Shown here: one piece after another, positions 16,613 to 25,443 of the stretch | Layout: each line of letters opens with the position of its first letter | Position numbering within the stretch: position 1 is the first letter of the stretch | Source: Streptomyces curacoi | GTDB taxonomy: Bacteria; Actinomycetota; Actinomycetes; Streptomycetales; Streptomycetaceae | Direction of reading: 5' to 3' | Assembly: GCF_001513975.1 (NCBI RefSeq) | Contig: NZ_KQ947988.1 | Coordinates: forward strand, 454,104 to 518,103 | DNA: 64,000 bases | The notes under the pieces: generated by a model | The model's input: only the letters and a program-made list of their open reading frames with translations | Databases searched by the model: none | Told to the model about the DNA's origin: nothing | Position numbers and translations under genes: made by a program

Positions 16613-18617
16613 CCGTCGCCCGCAGCGCGGTCAGGTCCGGGCGGGTGGTGGGCTCCGCCTTCATGGGGGTGCTCGAACTCGTCGCCGGCTCCTGGCCGTT
16701 GTAGTACGGCGTGTAGTCCCACAGGCTGCCGCTCGCGCTGATCGCCGTGCCCGCGGCGTTCGCCGCCGCCGTGGACACCGAGCCGGTGCCGCCGAAGACA
16801 GCCAGGTAGTTGACGTTCGCGGCGCCCCTGACCAGGTACGACCTGGTGTCGGTGGAGAGGGCGTCGACCCTCGTCCACAGCAGCGGGCCGAAGACGTTCA
16901 TCGCCGCGGCGGCCGTGGTGCCGCCGCGCCAGCTGTCGACGGAGGCGAGCGCGGCGTTGCTCGGGCCGCGCCACCAGAAGCGGGCGAGCGTGGCCGCCGT
17001 GGCCTCGTGGGTGCTCGCGGTGATCGGGTAGTAGCTGTACGTCGAGGGCCAGTTGGAGAAGGTCGTGTGGGTCAGCGCGTACTTCGCCGAGCCGCCGACC
17101 GGGATGATGTACGTCTCACGCGGGTCGAGGCCGTTCAGGTACGACTTCACGGACGAGGTCAGCTTGTTGCCGTCGTTGAGGACGACGACGGACCTGCCGG
17201 TCCGGCCCTGGGCGCCGGCGGCGGAGGCGGCGGCCAGCGCGGAGTGGTGGTCGGTGCCGGTGGCGAGGAAGACGCTCTCGGGGGCGCTGGTGATCGACTT
17301 GGCGACGGCGACCGAGGTCGAGTAACGGGACGTGCCCGCAAGGCGCTTGGGGGTGAAGCCGAGCGAGGAGACCTTCGAGGCGACGCCGCTGCTCAGGATG
17401 GAGGTGCCGCCGACGAGGTAGACCGTCGCACCGGGCTTCAGGATGCGCTTGAGCTCGGTCTGCACGGCGGAGGACAGGGAGGTGGCCGGCGTCAGCAGCA
17501 CCGGACCGCCCTTCTTGCCGGCGAGGGCCGGGGCCGTCAGCGCGTATGGCGCGCTGTCCTTGGAGACCAGGACGGCGGAGGAGGCGTTCATGAGACCGGC
17601 CTCGCTCTGGCCGACGGTGTTCCAGGTCCAGCGGGACCCGGCGATGTTGGTGCCGTGGACGTCGGCGCCCCAGACCCGGCCGACGCCGTTCTCGCGCAGC
17701 GGCTGCCAGGCGGGCGAGCGGCCGCCGTAGGGGAAGGGGGTGCCCCTGGTCACCGAGTCCGCGGTGACCGTGAGGACGAGGTTGCTCTCCATGCAGCAGC
17801 TGCCGGTCTCGGTCGGGCCGTCGTAGTGGACGACCAGCCGGTCGCTCGCGGGCGCCCAGGAGGGGGACGAGTAGGTGCCGCTGTCGTTGGTGAGGCGGCG
17901 CTCGCCCGTGCCGTCGGTGTTGATGGAGAACAGCTGGTCGTGGCCGTCGACGCGGCGGAGGAAGGCGAGCTTGGTGCCGTCGGGCGACAGAGCGGGCGCG
18001 GCACCGTTCGTGACCAGCGTGGTCTGGGTGCCGGCGCCGGCGTCGTAGAGCACGACCGACGGCGTCGTGGTGGTGCATCCCGGGCCGCCGCGCTGGAAGG
18101 CGACGATCCGGCCGGCCGCGGCGCCGCTCGGGTAGGTGTCGCAGCCGCCGGCGGCCAGCAGGGCGGTCGGGCGGCTGCTGCCGTCGGGGGCGATGGAGTA
18201 CAGCTTCTTGGCCGCGGAGAAGACGATGCCGCGGCCCGCGGCCCAGTACGTCGGGCGGGACGGAGCGCGGCCGTTGTCGGTCCCGTCGTAGAGCGTGGTC
18301 GGCGTGCCGCCCGCGACGCTCACGGTGCGCAGGGTTCCGGCCTCCTCGAAGGCCACGCGGCTGCCGTCGGGCGCCCAGGCGGGCGTCTCGGCGTCCGAGC
18401 CCCGGTAGACGTACTTGTCGCCAGCGCCCTCGGCGTCGACCAGGGAGATGCCGTCGTTGATCACGGCGATGGCGCCGTCGGTGGCCGGCCATCCGGCGAC
18501 GTCGGCCGACGCGCCCGGGGCGAGCGCGACGGCGGTGCCGGCGGCGAGGGCCGTCACGGCGGTGAGCGCGACGAGTCTGCGGCGCGCGGCTGATGTGGCG
18601 GATCCTGAAGATCCCAT
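16602..18617 (-). CDS. Secreted TolB-like / cell-wall-binding repeat 2 protein
   Basis: A 671-residue exported protein. The ATG at 18617 starts an N-terminus with RRR and a hydrophobic stretch ending in ASADVAG, a clear signal peptide. Residues about 45-330 form a beta-propeller of TolB/PD40 blades (APDGSRVAF, SPDGTKLAF, TNDSGTYSSPSWAP). Residues about 350-640 carry two to three cell-wall-binding type 2 repeats (RLAGTSRYSTSVAVAK; LATGTDHHSALAAASAAG; VGGSAKYAL). The second module is known from clostridial and actinobacterial surface proteins. A surface scaffold or sensor role is likely; no catalytic site is seen. Confidence 0.82.
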   Translation of the reverse strand: MGSSGSATSAARRRLVALTAVTALAAGTAVALAPGASADVAGWPATDGAIAVINDGISLVDAEGAGDKYVYRGSDAETPAWAPDGSRVAFEEAGTLRTVSVAGGTPTTLYDGTDNGRAPSRPTYWAAGRGIVFSAAKKLYSIAPDGSSRPTALLAAGGCDTYPSGAAAGRIVAFQRGGPGCTTTTPSVVLYDAGAGTQTTLVTNGAAPALSPDGTKLAFLRRVDGHDQLFSINTDGTGERRLTNDSGTYSSPSWAPASDRLVVHYDGPTETGSCCMESNLVLTVTADSVTRGTPFPYGGRSPAWQPLRENGVGRVWGADVHGTNIAGSRWTWNTVGQSEAGLMNASSAVLVSKDSAPYALTAPALAGKKGGPVLLTPATSLSSAVQTELKRILKPGATVYLVGGTSILSSGVASKVSSLGFTPKRLAGTSRYSTSVAVAKSITSAPESVFLATGTDHHSALAAASAAGAQGRTGRSVVVLNDGNKLTSSVKSYLNGLDPRETYIIPVGGSAKYALTHTTFSNWPSTYSYYPITASTHEATAATLARFWWRGPSNAALASVDSWRGGTTAAAAMNVFGPLLWTRVDALSTDTRSYLVRGAANVNYLAVFGGTGSVSTAAANAAGTAISASGSLWDYTPYYNGQEPATSSSTPMKAEPTTRPDLTALRATVTR

Positions 18618-18736
18618 GCGTGTACCCCCCACGGGTGTCGGAACGGCTGCCCGACCGCGGAAGGTGTCACGCCGGCTGCGGCAGCCGCGCAACTGTAAAC
18701 CGTCCCTGACCAGGAAGGGAATGGTTTACCGAGCAA

Positions 18737-20002
18737 TCACTGTGCGGGAAGTGAACGGAGTTTCGCCCGCAGCAGCTCCCGCTCGCGTTCGTTCACCGTC
18801 AGTTCCGCCGCCCGGGCGAGCTCCGCGCGCGCCTCCGTCGTACGCCCGAGGCGGGCGAGCAGATCGCCGCGCACGCTCGGCAGCAGGTGGTACTCCTGGA
18901 GGGCGGGTTCGGCGGCGAGGGTCTCGACGATCTCCAGGGCCGCCCCGGGCCCCTCCGCCATCGACACGGCGACCGCGCGGTTGAGTTCGACGACCGGGGA
19001 CCGGGTGCGGGCGGCGAGCAGGCCGTACAGGGTCGAGATCGTCCGCCAGTCGGTCTCCTCGTACGTGTAGGCGTGCGCGTGGCAGGCGGCGATGGCGGCC
19101 TGGAGGGCGTAGGGGCCCGGGGCGCCCGCGGCCGTGGCCTCGGCGCGGCCCAGTGCGTTGATGCCGCGGGCGATGAGCATGCGGTTCCAGCGGCGGCGGT
19201 TCTGGTCCTTGAGGAGGATCGGCGCGCCGTCGGGGCCGGTGCGGGCGGCCGTGCGGGACGCCTGGAACTCCAGCAGCGAGGTGAGGCCGTGGACCTCCGG
19301 CTCCTTCGGCATCAGGGACGACAGCACACGCGCCAGGCGCAGCGCGTCCTCACACAGGGACGGGCGCAGCCAGTCGTCGCCGGCGGTGGCGGCGTACCCC
19401 TCGTTGAAGATCAGGTAGATGACGTCCAGGACCGAGCCGAGGCGGGCCTCGCGGTCGGGGCCGTAGGGGACCTCGAAGGCGACGTTCTTGGTGGCGAGGG
19501 TGCGCTTGGCCCGCACGATGCGCTGGGCGACCGTGGACTCCGGCACCAGGAACGCCCGGGCGATCTCGGGAGTCGTCAGGCCGCCCAGCAGCCGGAGCGT
19601 GAGGGCGATACGGGCCTGCGGCGACAGCACCGGGTGACAGGTGGTGAAGACGAGGCGGAGCAGGTCGTCGTCGATGTCGTCGGGGTCGGCGGGCTCCTCG
19701 GGCGGTGCCGTCGTCTCCAGGTCGCGGCCGATCTCCTGGAGCTTGCGGGCGTAGTTCTCGCGGCGCCGGATCAGGTCCACGGCGCGGTGCCTGGCGGTGG
19801 CCATCAGCCAGGCGCCGGGGTTGTCGGGGACGCCGTCCCGGGGCCACTGCTCCAGGGCGGCGACCAGCGCGTCCTGCGCGAGTTCCTCGGCGATGCCGAC
19901 GTCCCGGACGACGCGGGTCACGGCGGCGATGACGCGGGGGGACTCGATACGGAAGACGGTCTCGATGGAGCCGTGCGGGTCTGCGGTGGGCTGCGGGGTC
20001 AC
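18737..20002 (-). CDS. ECF42-type sigma factor with C-terminal TPR extension
   Basis: A 421-residue ECF sigma factor, far longer than classical ones. Sigma region 2 (GIAEELAQDALVAALEQWP; GAWLMATARHRAVDLIRR) and region 4 (LRLLGGLTTPEIARAFLVPESTVAQRI) occupy residues 1-180. The remaining 240 residues (EGYAA motif, CHAHAYTYEETDW, LYGLLAARTRSPVVELNRAVAVSMAEGP) are the helical extension typical of group ECF42. The GTG at 20002 is the only start compatible with the upstream gene. These factors pair with DGPF/YCII genes rather than an anti-sigma, as here (47-bp gap). Confidence 0.9.
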   Translation of the reverse strand: MTPQPTADPHGSIETVFRIESPRVIAAVTRVVRDVGIAEELAQDALVAALEQWPRDGVPDNPGAWLMATARHRAVDLIRRRENYARKLQEIGRDLETTAPPEEPADPDDIDDDLLRLVFTTCHPVLSPQARIALTLRLLGGLTTPEIARAFLVPESTVAQRIVRAKRTLATKNVAFEVPYGPDREARLGSVLDVIYLIFNEGYAATAGDDWLRPSLCEDALRLARVLSSLMPKEPEVHGLTSLLEFQASRTAARTGPDGAPILLKDQNRRRWNRMLIARGINALGRAEATAAGAPGPYALQAAIAACHAHAYTYEETDWRTISTLYGLLAARTRSPVVELNRAVAVSMAEGPGAALEIVETLAAEPALQEYHLLPSVRGDLLARLGRTTEARAELARAAELTVNERERELLRAKLRSLPAQ

Positions 20003-20049
20003 AGCCCACCATGCAACACCCGTACGACCGGGGATCCAAGGAGGGCAGG

Positions 20050-20406
20050 TCAGCCCTCGGCGATCTCCCGGACCTCGCAGGTGACCTGCCATTCCTCCCC
20101 GTGGACCTTCAGGAACCGCGAGGCCCACTCCAGTGCCTCGGCCTTGTCCTTGCACTGCATGATCGCGTAGCCGCCGATGACCTCCTTGGTCTCGGTGAAC
20201 GGCCCGTCGGTGACCGAGATCTTCGCACCGTCCCAGTGCACGCGGGTGCCCTGCGACGACGGGGTGAGCCCCGCGGTGTCGAGCATCACCCCGGCCTTGG
20301 TGATCTCCTCCAGCAGCTCCCCCATCCGCTGCATGAGCTCGGGGCTGGGGCCCTCGGCGGGGGCGTTGGCCTCGTCGACGCGGACCAGCGACATATAGCG
20401 CGGCAT
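20050..20406 (-). CDS. YCII/DGPF family protein
   Basis: A 118-residue YCII-related protein with the signature DGPFTETKEVIGGYAIM (residues 71-87), a dimeric alpha/beta-barrel-type fold. Genes of this family are targets and operon partners of ECF42 sigma factors; their biochemical role is unsolved. It lies just upstream of the ECF42 gene, and a candidate ECF42 promoter ends about 50 bp before its ATG. Confidence 0.9.
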   Translation of the reverse strand: MPRYMSLVRVDEANAPAEGPSPELMQRMGELLEEITKAGVMLDTAGLTPSSQGTRVHWDGAKISVTDGPFTETKEVIGGYAIMQCKDKAEALEWASRFLKVHGEEWQVTCEVREIAEG

Positions 20407-20447
20407 GGTGACTCCTCGGGGTCGGCGACCGGGTCCCTCCCGGCCTC

Positions 20448-21956
20448 TCACCCCTGCGTCGATCGGGAGGCCGCCGGATCGACACGCTCCCCGGAATTCT
20501 TCCGAGATTTTTTTCCGGCGGGCGTCTGTGCAGGTGGGCCCCCGTGGTCGGCCCCCTTCCCGGACAGCAGTCCGGCGGCGAGCGCGGCCACCGCGAGCAG
20601 CCCCGCCGCCACCCAGTACGCCGCCGCGTACCCCGCGACGAGCCCCTCGGCCCCCTCCCCGCCCGAGCCCGCGCTCGCGCTCGCCGCGACCGTGACCAGC
20701 ACGCCCAGCCCCACAGCCCCGCCCACCTGCCGCGAGGTGTTGAGCAGCCCGGAGGCCATTCCCGTCTCCTCCTGGGCGACCCCCTCGGTGGCCGCCGTCC
20801 CCAGCGGTACGAAGCACATGCCGATGCCGACGCTGGCGACCGCCGACGGTCCGAGGACGGAGAGCAGGAACCCGCCGTCCACCGCCATGGCCGCCGCGAA
20901 CCACGCGAACCCCGCCGCTCCGAGCAGCCCGCCCGCCACCAGCAGGACCCCGGGCCCGAACCGCCCGACCGTCCGCGCGGCGATCACCGTGCCGGCCACG
21001 ACCCCGGCGCAGAACGGCAGGAAGGCGCCTCCGGCGGCGGTGGGCCCGTACTCCAGGACCTGTTGCAGGTAGAGGGAGGTGAAGTAGAAGGCGGCGAACT
21101 GGCCCGCCGACATCAGCAGTGCGAAGACGTTCGCCGCGAGCACCGGTCCCTGGGCGAGGATCCCGAGCCGCAGCAGCGGCTGCCGTACGCGCGTCTCGGC
21201 CGCCGTGAAGAGCGCCAGCAGGAGGGCGGCCGCGGCCAGCGCGCCGCCGGTCTGCCAGGACACCCAGCCATGGGTCTCGGTCCGCACCAGGCCCAGGACG
21301 AGGAGCGAGGTACCGGCGGTGACGAGGAGCGCGCCGAGCGCGTCGAGTCGTGGCCTGCTCCCGGTTCCCGGCCGGTCGTCGGCGGGCACCGCGGGGCGTA
21401 CGAGGGCCAGTACGGCGGCCACGACCGGCACGTTGACCAGCATGACCGCGCGCCAGCCGAACCAGTCGGTGAGCAGCCCGCCCGCGAGCACCCCGACCGC
21501 GCCACCGGCCGCACCGGCGGCACCCCACAGTCCGAGGGCCCGCGAACGGGCCGCTCCGGCCGGGAAGTTGACGGTGATGAGGGCGAGCGCGACCGGCGAC
21601 AGCAGGGCCGCGCCGACGCCCTGTGCGGCCCGGGCCGCGATCAACTGGCCCGGCGCCTGGGCGAGTCCGCCGAGGAGGCTCGCGAGCCCGAAGAGGACGA
21701 AGCCGGCCACGAGGACCCGTCGCCGGCCGGCCACGTCTGCGAGCCGTCCGCCGAGCATGAGCAGCCCGCCGAAGGTGAGCGCGTAGGCGTTGACGACCCA
21801 GGCCAGCGACTCGGGGGCGAAGCCGAGGCCGCCGCCGATGTCCGGCAGGGCGACGTTGACGACGGACATGTCGAGGGAGACGAGGAACTGCACGGTGAGC
21901 AGCACCGGCAGTAACCAACGGCCCTGGCGCGTCTGGGAGTTCAGCGTATCCACCAT
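20448..21956 (-). CDS. MFS drug exporter, DHA2 type
   Basis: A 502-residue major-facilitator transporter with about 14 membrane helices, the DHA2 (QacA/EmrB-like) layout. Motif A appears as GGRLADVAGRRRVL in loop 2-3, a motif-C-like GLWGAAGAAGGAVG in helix 5, and LDMSVVNVALPDIG (motif D1) in helix 1. The ATG at 21956 begins MVDTLNSQTRQG just before helix 1. It is divergent from a TetR regulator with a palindromic operator in the shared 84-bp gap, so efflux induced by an unidentified compound is the natural reading. The Lys-rich tail after the last helix overlaps the promoter of the YCII gene. Confidence 0.9.
   Translation of the reverse strand: MVDTLNSQTRQGRWLLPVLLTVQFLVSLDMSVVNVALPDIGGGLGFAPESLAWVVNAYALTFGGLLMLGGRLADVAGRRRVLVAGFVLFGLASLLGGLAQAPGQLIAARAAQGVGAALLSPVALALITVNFPAGAARSRALGLWGAAGAAGGAVGVLAGGLLTDWFGWRAVMLVNVPVVAAVLALVRPAVPADDRPGTGSRPRLDALGALLVTAGTSLLVLGLVRTETHGWVSWQTGGALAAAALLLALFTAAETRVRQPLLRLGILAQGPVLAANVFALLMSAGQFAAFYFTSLYLQQVLEYGPTAAGGAFLPFCAGVVAGTVIAARTVGRFGPGVLLVAGGLLGAAGFAWFAAAMAVDGGFLLSVLGPSAVASVGIGMCFVPLGTAATEGVAQEETGMASGLLNTSRQVGGAVGLGVLVTVAASASAGSGGEGAEGLVAGYAAAYWVAAGLLAVAALAAGLLSGKGADHGGPPAQTPAGKKSRKNSGERVDPAASRSTQG
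20457..20484 (-). promoter_or_regulatory. Candidate ECF42 autoregulatory promoter
   Basis: TGTCGA (20484-20479), 16 bp, TCGACG (20462-20457) on the minus strand precedes the YCII gene. As I recall, TGTCGA is the -35 motif reported for ECF42 factors. The site lies inside the 3' end of the MFS gene. Confidence 0.5.
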
Positions 21957-21970
21957 GCGAGGCAGATTAA

Positions 21971-21982
21971 TATACGCGTATA
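21971..21982. promoter_or_regulatory. Palindromic operator between MFS and TetR genes
   Basis: The perfect 12-bp palindrome TATACGCGTATA stands in an AT-rich island in an otherwise GC-rich gap. It is 15 bp from the MFS start codon, over its likely -10 or start site, as expected of a TetR-family operator. Confidence 0.65.
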
Positions 21983-22040
21983 GAAAATAACCAGGGCCGC
22001 CCGCGTACCGGCGCGTTCCGGCGCGTTCCGGCGCGCGAGA

Positions 22041-22733
22041 ATGACCCTCGTGGCAGAGAAACCGAGCGCTCAGGGCCGCAGACGCGGCCGCCCGCCCCGT
22101 ATCGCGGCGGAGCAGATCGTCGACGTGGCCCGGCGGATCATCCAGGAGGAGGGCGTCGAGGCACTGTCCATGCGCCGGGTCGCCAAGGAGGTCGGAGCGA
22201 CGCCGATGGCGCTCTACCACCACGTACGCGACAAGGACGAGCTGCTCCTGCTCACCCTGCGGGGCATGGCGGCGACGTTCCCGCGTCCGACGCTGCCCGC
22301 CGACCCCCGCGACCGCATCCTCACGACCGCCGTCCATATGCACGCGATCCTCAGCGAGGTGGTCTGGGTCATCGACGTACTGAGCCTGGGCGACCTCACG
22401 GACAAGGCCGCCCTGTGGATGCCCGAGGAGATCATCGACTCGGCGATGGCCTGCGGCCTGACCGCCGAACAGGCGCTGCACGCCTACCGCACCATCTGGT
22501 ACGTCGTCTACGGCGCCCTGGTCTTCCAGCGCGCCGACGCCCGCCGCGCCGCCGACCCCGACCGCAGGCCGTTCTTCCCGACACACCTCACGAAGGAGGA
22601 CACCGAGGCGCTGCCGCGCATGACCGAGCTGGCGGCGAGGTGGGAGGAGCTGAAGGGGCGTTACGACGTGGCCGAGCAGCTGGCCGGGGTGGTGGACGGG
22701 CTGTTGGGGAAGCGCCCGGTCACCGAGGGGTAG
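22041..22733 (+). CDS. TetR-family repressor of the divergent exporter
   Basis: A 230-residue TetR regulator. The DNA-binding domain (residues 20-65) has IVDVARRIIQEEGVEALSMR followed by RVAKEVGATPMALYHHVRDKDEL. The rest is a helical ligand-binding domain close to the TetR_C type (EALPRMTELAARWEEL). The ORF starts at the GTG or ATG near 22041. Its divergent placement and the shared palindrome imply that it represses the MFS gene until a ligand binds. Confidence 0.88.
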   Translation: MTLVAEKPSAQGRRRGRPPRIAAEQIVDVARRIIQEEGVEALSMRRVAKEVGATPMALYHHVRDKDELLLLTLRGMAATFPRPTLPADPRDRILTTAVHMHAILSEVVWVIDVLSLGDLTDKAALWMPEEIIDSAMACGLTAEQALHAYRTIWYVVYGALVFQRADARRAADPDRRPFFPTHLTKEDTEALPRMTELAARWEELKGRYDVAEQLAGVVDGLLGKRPVTEG

Positions 22734-22820
22734 GTCCGCGGTCAGGGCGTGGCACTGCCCCATGGAGTCGTCCGGCGTCGCCGCGGGGCGGCCCTCCGCG
22801 CCCGTCCCCCGGCGTGCCGC

Positions 22821-24221
22821 CTACTCCGCTTCCGCCCCGAACCCCACCCTGGCGTACGGCGCCCCGATCGCCCGGCCCCCGAGCACCAGCGCCGCGTCCG
22901 TCACGATGCCCGTCGGGCGCCCGCGCAGCTCCCATACGGCCCCGTTGTCGTTGTCCTCGCCCACCGCGGCGGCGGACAGGTCGGCGTAGCCGTTGCCGTT
23001 GATGTCGAGGAGCCGGACGGCGCTGCCGAAGGTGTCGCCGAGTTCGGCGGTGCCGGGGATCCCGGCGGTGTTCTGGGTGAAGGCCTGGGCGCCCGACCCC
23101 GTCAGGCCGGTGCGGCTGCCGCGCAGGATGTCGACGACGCCCGCGGCGTCGCCGTGGCCGAACTCCTCGCCGGGCGCTCCGACGGCCACGTCGTCGATGC
23201 CGTCACCGGTGATGTCGCCGACCGCGACGGCGGAGCCGAAGGCGTCATGGGGCTCCGGTGTGCCCGGGACGCCGGGGGTGTCCTGGCTGTACGGCTTCCA
23301 GGTGCCGCTGGGGGTGACGCCGGCCGCCGAGCCGTACGCGACCTCGATCTTCTCGTCGTACCGGAAGCCGACCACCACGTCGTCGTAGCCGTCGCCGTTG
23401 ACGTCGCCGAGCGCCACGCCGCCGTCTCCCGCGGGGGCGGTGGCGGGTGTGAGGCCCGTGGCCGAGGCCGTGTAGAACTTCGTGCAGTACACGCCCTCGC
23501 CGCAGTACGCGTGCAGTGCGAGGTCGTCGCGGCCGTCGCCGTTGACGTCGCCGACCGCGCCGTCCTTGACGTCGACGTACCGGAGGCGCTCGGGGTCGAG
23601 GGGCGCCTTGCGGACCGGGGTGCCCGTGCGGGTGAGCGGGCCCGTCCAGACGCTGCCCGTGGTGCCGAAGGGGTCGTCGCCCGGGGCGCGGCCGGTGCGG
23701 AAGAGGGCCAGGTCGAGCTTGCCGTCACCGTCGAAGTCGCCGGTCTGGGTGTCGGTGGCGGGGAGCGCGACGCTGCCGCTGCCGGACAGGCCCCGCGGCC
23801 CGCCCCAGACGATCACCGCGTCGCCGGTCCCGGAGACGAACCCGATGACCAGGTCGGCGTAACCGTCGGCGTTCAGGTCGCCCTTGGCCAGCTGGGCCCC
23901 GAACTCCTCGTTCTTGACCGGGCTGCCCGGAACACCGGTCGTGGCGCGGCTGATGACGGTTCGTCGGTCGGCCGACAGGCCGTGCGGGCCGCCGTAGAGC
24001 ACGGCCGCGTAGCCCGCGCCGCGCTGTCCGCCGACGGTCGCGCGCGGGGCGCCGACGGCGAGGTCCTGGTAGCCGTCGCCGTCGAAGTCGTCGCGGACGG
24101 GGGCGGAGGCGGCGGCCTCGGCACGGGGCGTCAGGTCCGACGGGACCGCTCCCAGTGCGAGCAGACCCGCCAGGAGCGGAACGACCCAACCGGCATATGA
24201 ACGAAGCGGGAACACCGACAC
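22821..24221 (-). CDS. Secreted FG-GAP (integrin-like beta-propeller) protein
   Basis: A 466-residue exported protein with a signal peptide (residues 1-36, ending AEAAAS). Seven FG-GAP blades are each marked by an Asp-rich Ca2+-binding loop: DFDGDGYQDLAVG, DLNADGYADLVIG, DFDGDGKLDLALF, DVNGDGRDDLALH, DVNGDGYDDVVVG, DITGDGIDDVAVG and DINGNGYADLSAA. A complete seven-blade propeller is likely. No enzymatic site or anchor is seen. Streptomyces encode many such proteins; ligand binding outside the cell is the probable role. Confidence 0.88.
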   Translation of the reverse strand: MSVFPLRSYAGWVVPLLAGLLALGAVPSDLTPRAEAAASAPVRDDFDGDGYQDLAVGAPRATVGGQRGAGYAAVLYGGPHGLSADRRTVISRATTGVPGSPVKNEEFGAQLAKGDLNADGYADLVIGFVSGTGDAVIVWGGPRGLSGSGSVALPATDTQTGDFDGDGKLDLALFRTGRAPGDDPFGTTGSVWTGPLTRTGTPVRKAPLDPERLRYVDVKDGAVGDVNGDGRDDLALHAYCGEGVYCTKFYTASATGLTPATAPAGDGGVALGDVNGDGYDDVVVGFRYDEKIEVAYGSAAGVTPSGTWKPYSQDTPGVPGTPEPHDAFGSAVAVGDITGDGIDDVAVGAPGEEFGHGDAAGVVDILRGSRTGLTGSGAQAFTQNTAGIPGTAELGDTFGSAVRLLDINGNGYADLSAAAVGEDNDNGAVWELRGRPTGIVTDAALVLGGRAIGAPYARVGFGAEAE

Positions 24222-24290
24222 ACTCCCCCGTTACGGCGACAAGTCACCCCTCTTGACTCCCCACCCGCCACGAGGGTTGTCCTCGGCCCG

Positions 24291-25346
24291 TCAGCGCAGC
24301 GACCGCCACAGCTCGCTCGCCTCCGGCTCGTCCGCCACCACCCGGTTGCGGTCCGAGGGGGCCGTCACCACGGGCATGGTCACCGTCCGCACCGTGTCGG
24401 ACGACAGCACCTTCAGGCTCTGCCCGAGGGACATCAGCTCGCTCAGCGAGTCCAGGCCCGTGTCGGTGGTCAGGCTGCCCGTCACCGCGTCGGCGACCCG
24501 GTAGAGCCTGGCGGGGTCGGTCAGCAGGCCGGTGGCGGAGATCCGGTCCAGCAGGGCCTTCACCAGCTTCTGCTGCAGGCCTATGCGTCCCAGGTCGCTG
24601 CCGTCGCCTATGCCGTGCCGGGTGCGGGCCAGGGCGAGCGCGGTCTTGCCGTCGAGGTGATGGGTGCCGGCCTTCAGACGCAGATGGCTGTCGTCGTCAT
24701 CGATGTCCTCGTCCGCGGTCACCGTGACACCGCCCAGGGCGTTCACGAGATTCGCGAAGCCGGAGAAGTCGATCTCGATGTAGTGGTCCATACGGACGTT
24801 CGTGAGCGACTCGACCGTCTTCACGGCACACACCGGCCCGCCCACCGAGTACGCGCTGTTGAACATGGAGTTGTACGCCACCGCCGTCGAACCGCCCGAC
24901 GCCCGCGGGCAGGGCGGGCGCGTGACCAGCGTGTCGCGCGGGATGCTGACGACGGTGGCCCCGGTGCGGCCCGCGTCGATGTGCACCACCATCGCCGTGT
25001 CCGAGCGGGCGCCGGCGCCGCTGCCGCCGCCGAGCTCCTGGTTCTCCCCGCCGCTGCGCGAGTCCGAGCCCAGGACCAGGATGTTCAGCGCCTCGGTGGG
25101 CAGCGGGGACGCCGTGGCGGCGGCCGACGGCGACGGTGTCGTGACCGCCTTCGCGGGGCGGTCGTCGCCGAGCGCGTTGTTGATGTCGACGCTCTTGATG
25201 TTGGCGTTCAGCTGCCAGTAGGCCCAGCCCGCCGCGCCCACCCCCAGCACCAGGGCGCCCGCCAGGACGAGGCCGGCGGTCTTCAGCGCTCTCGACCGCC
25301 GGCCCGTTCGTCTGCCGTCGTCCCCGTTCTCGTCTCGTCCGGTCAC
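24291..25346 (-). CDS. LytR-CpsA-Psr (LCP) family ligase
   Basis: A 351-residue LCP protein. A basic cytoplasmic tail, one membrane helix (about residues 24-46) and an extracytoplasmic catalytic domain are visible. The catalytic domain has ILVLGSDSR, the polyprenyl-phosphate-contacting VVSIPRDTLV, DHYIEIDFSGF and ALARTRHGIGDGSDLGRIGLQQ, whose Arg residues are conserved in the active site. LCP enzymes transfer lipid-linked glycopolymers such as teichoic or teichulosonic acids to peptidoglycan. GTG start. No glycopolymer cluster adjoins it directly. Confidence 0.92.
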   Translation of the reverse strand: MTGRDENGDDGRRTGRRSRALKTAGLVLAGALVLGVGAAGWAYWQLNANIKSVDINNALGDDRPAKAVTTPSPSAAATASPLPTEALNILVLGSDSRSGGENQELGGGSGAGARSDTAMVVHIDAGRTGATVVSIPRDTLVTRPPCPRASGGSTAVAYNSMFNSAYSVGGPVCAVKTVESLTNVRMDHYIEIDFSGFANLVNALGGVTVTADEDIDDDDSHLRLKAGTHHLDGKTALALARTRHGIGDGSDLGRIGLQQKLVKALLDRISATGLLTDPARLYRVADAVTGSLTTDTGLDSLSELMSLGQSLKVLSSDTVRTVTMPVVTAPSDRNRVVADEPEASELWRSLR

Positions 25347-25443
25347 AGGGAGGAACGTAAGTCCGAATTATTACGGGCAGGAACGTCAGACCGGGTTTTC
25401 TTCGGAGATTCTCAGACTTCCCGGCCGGGTTCGCGCCCCGCAC

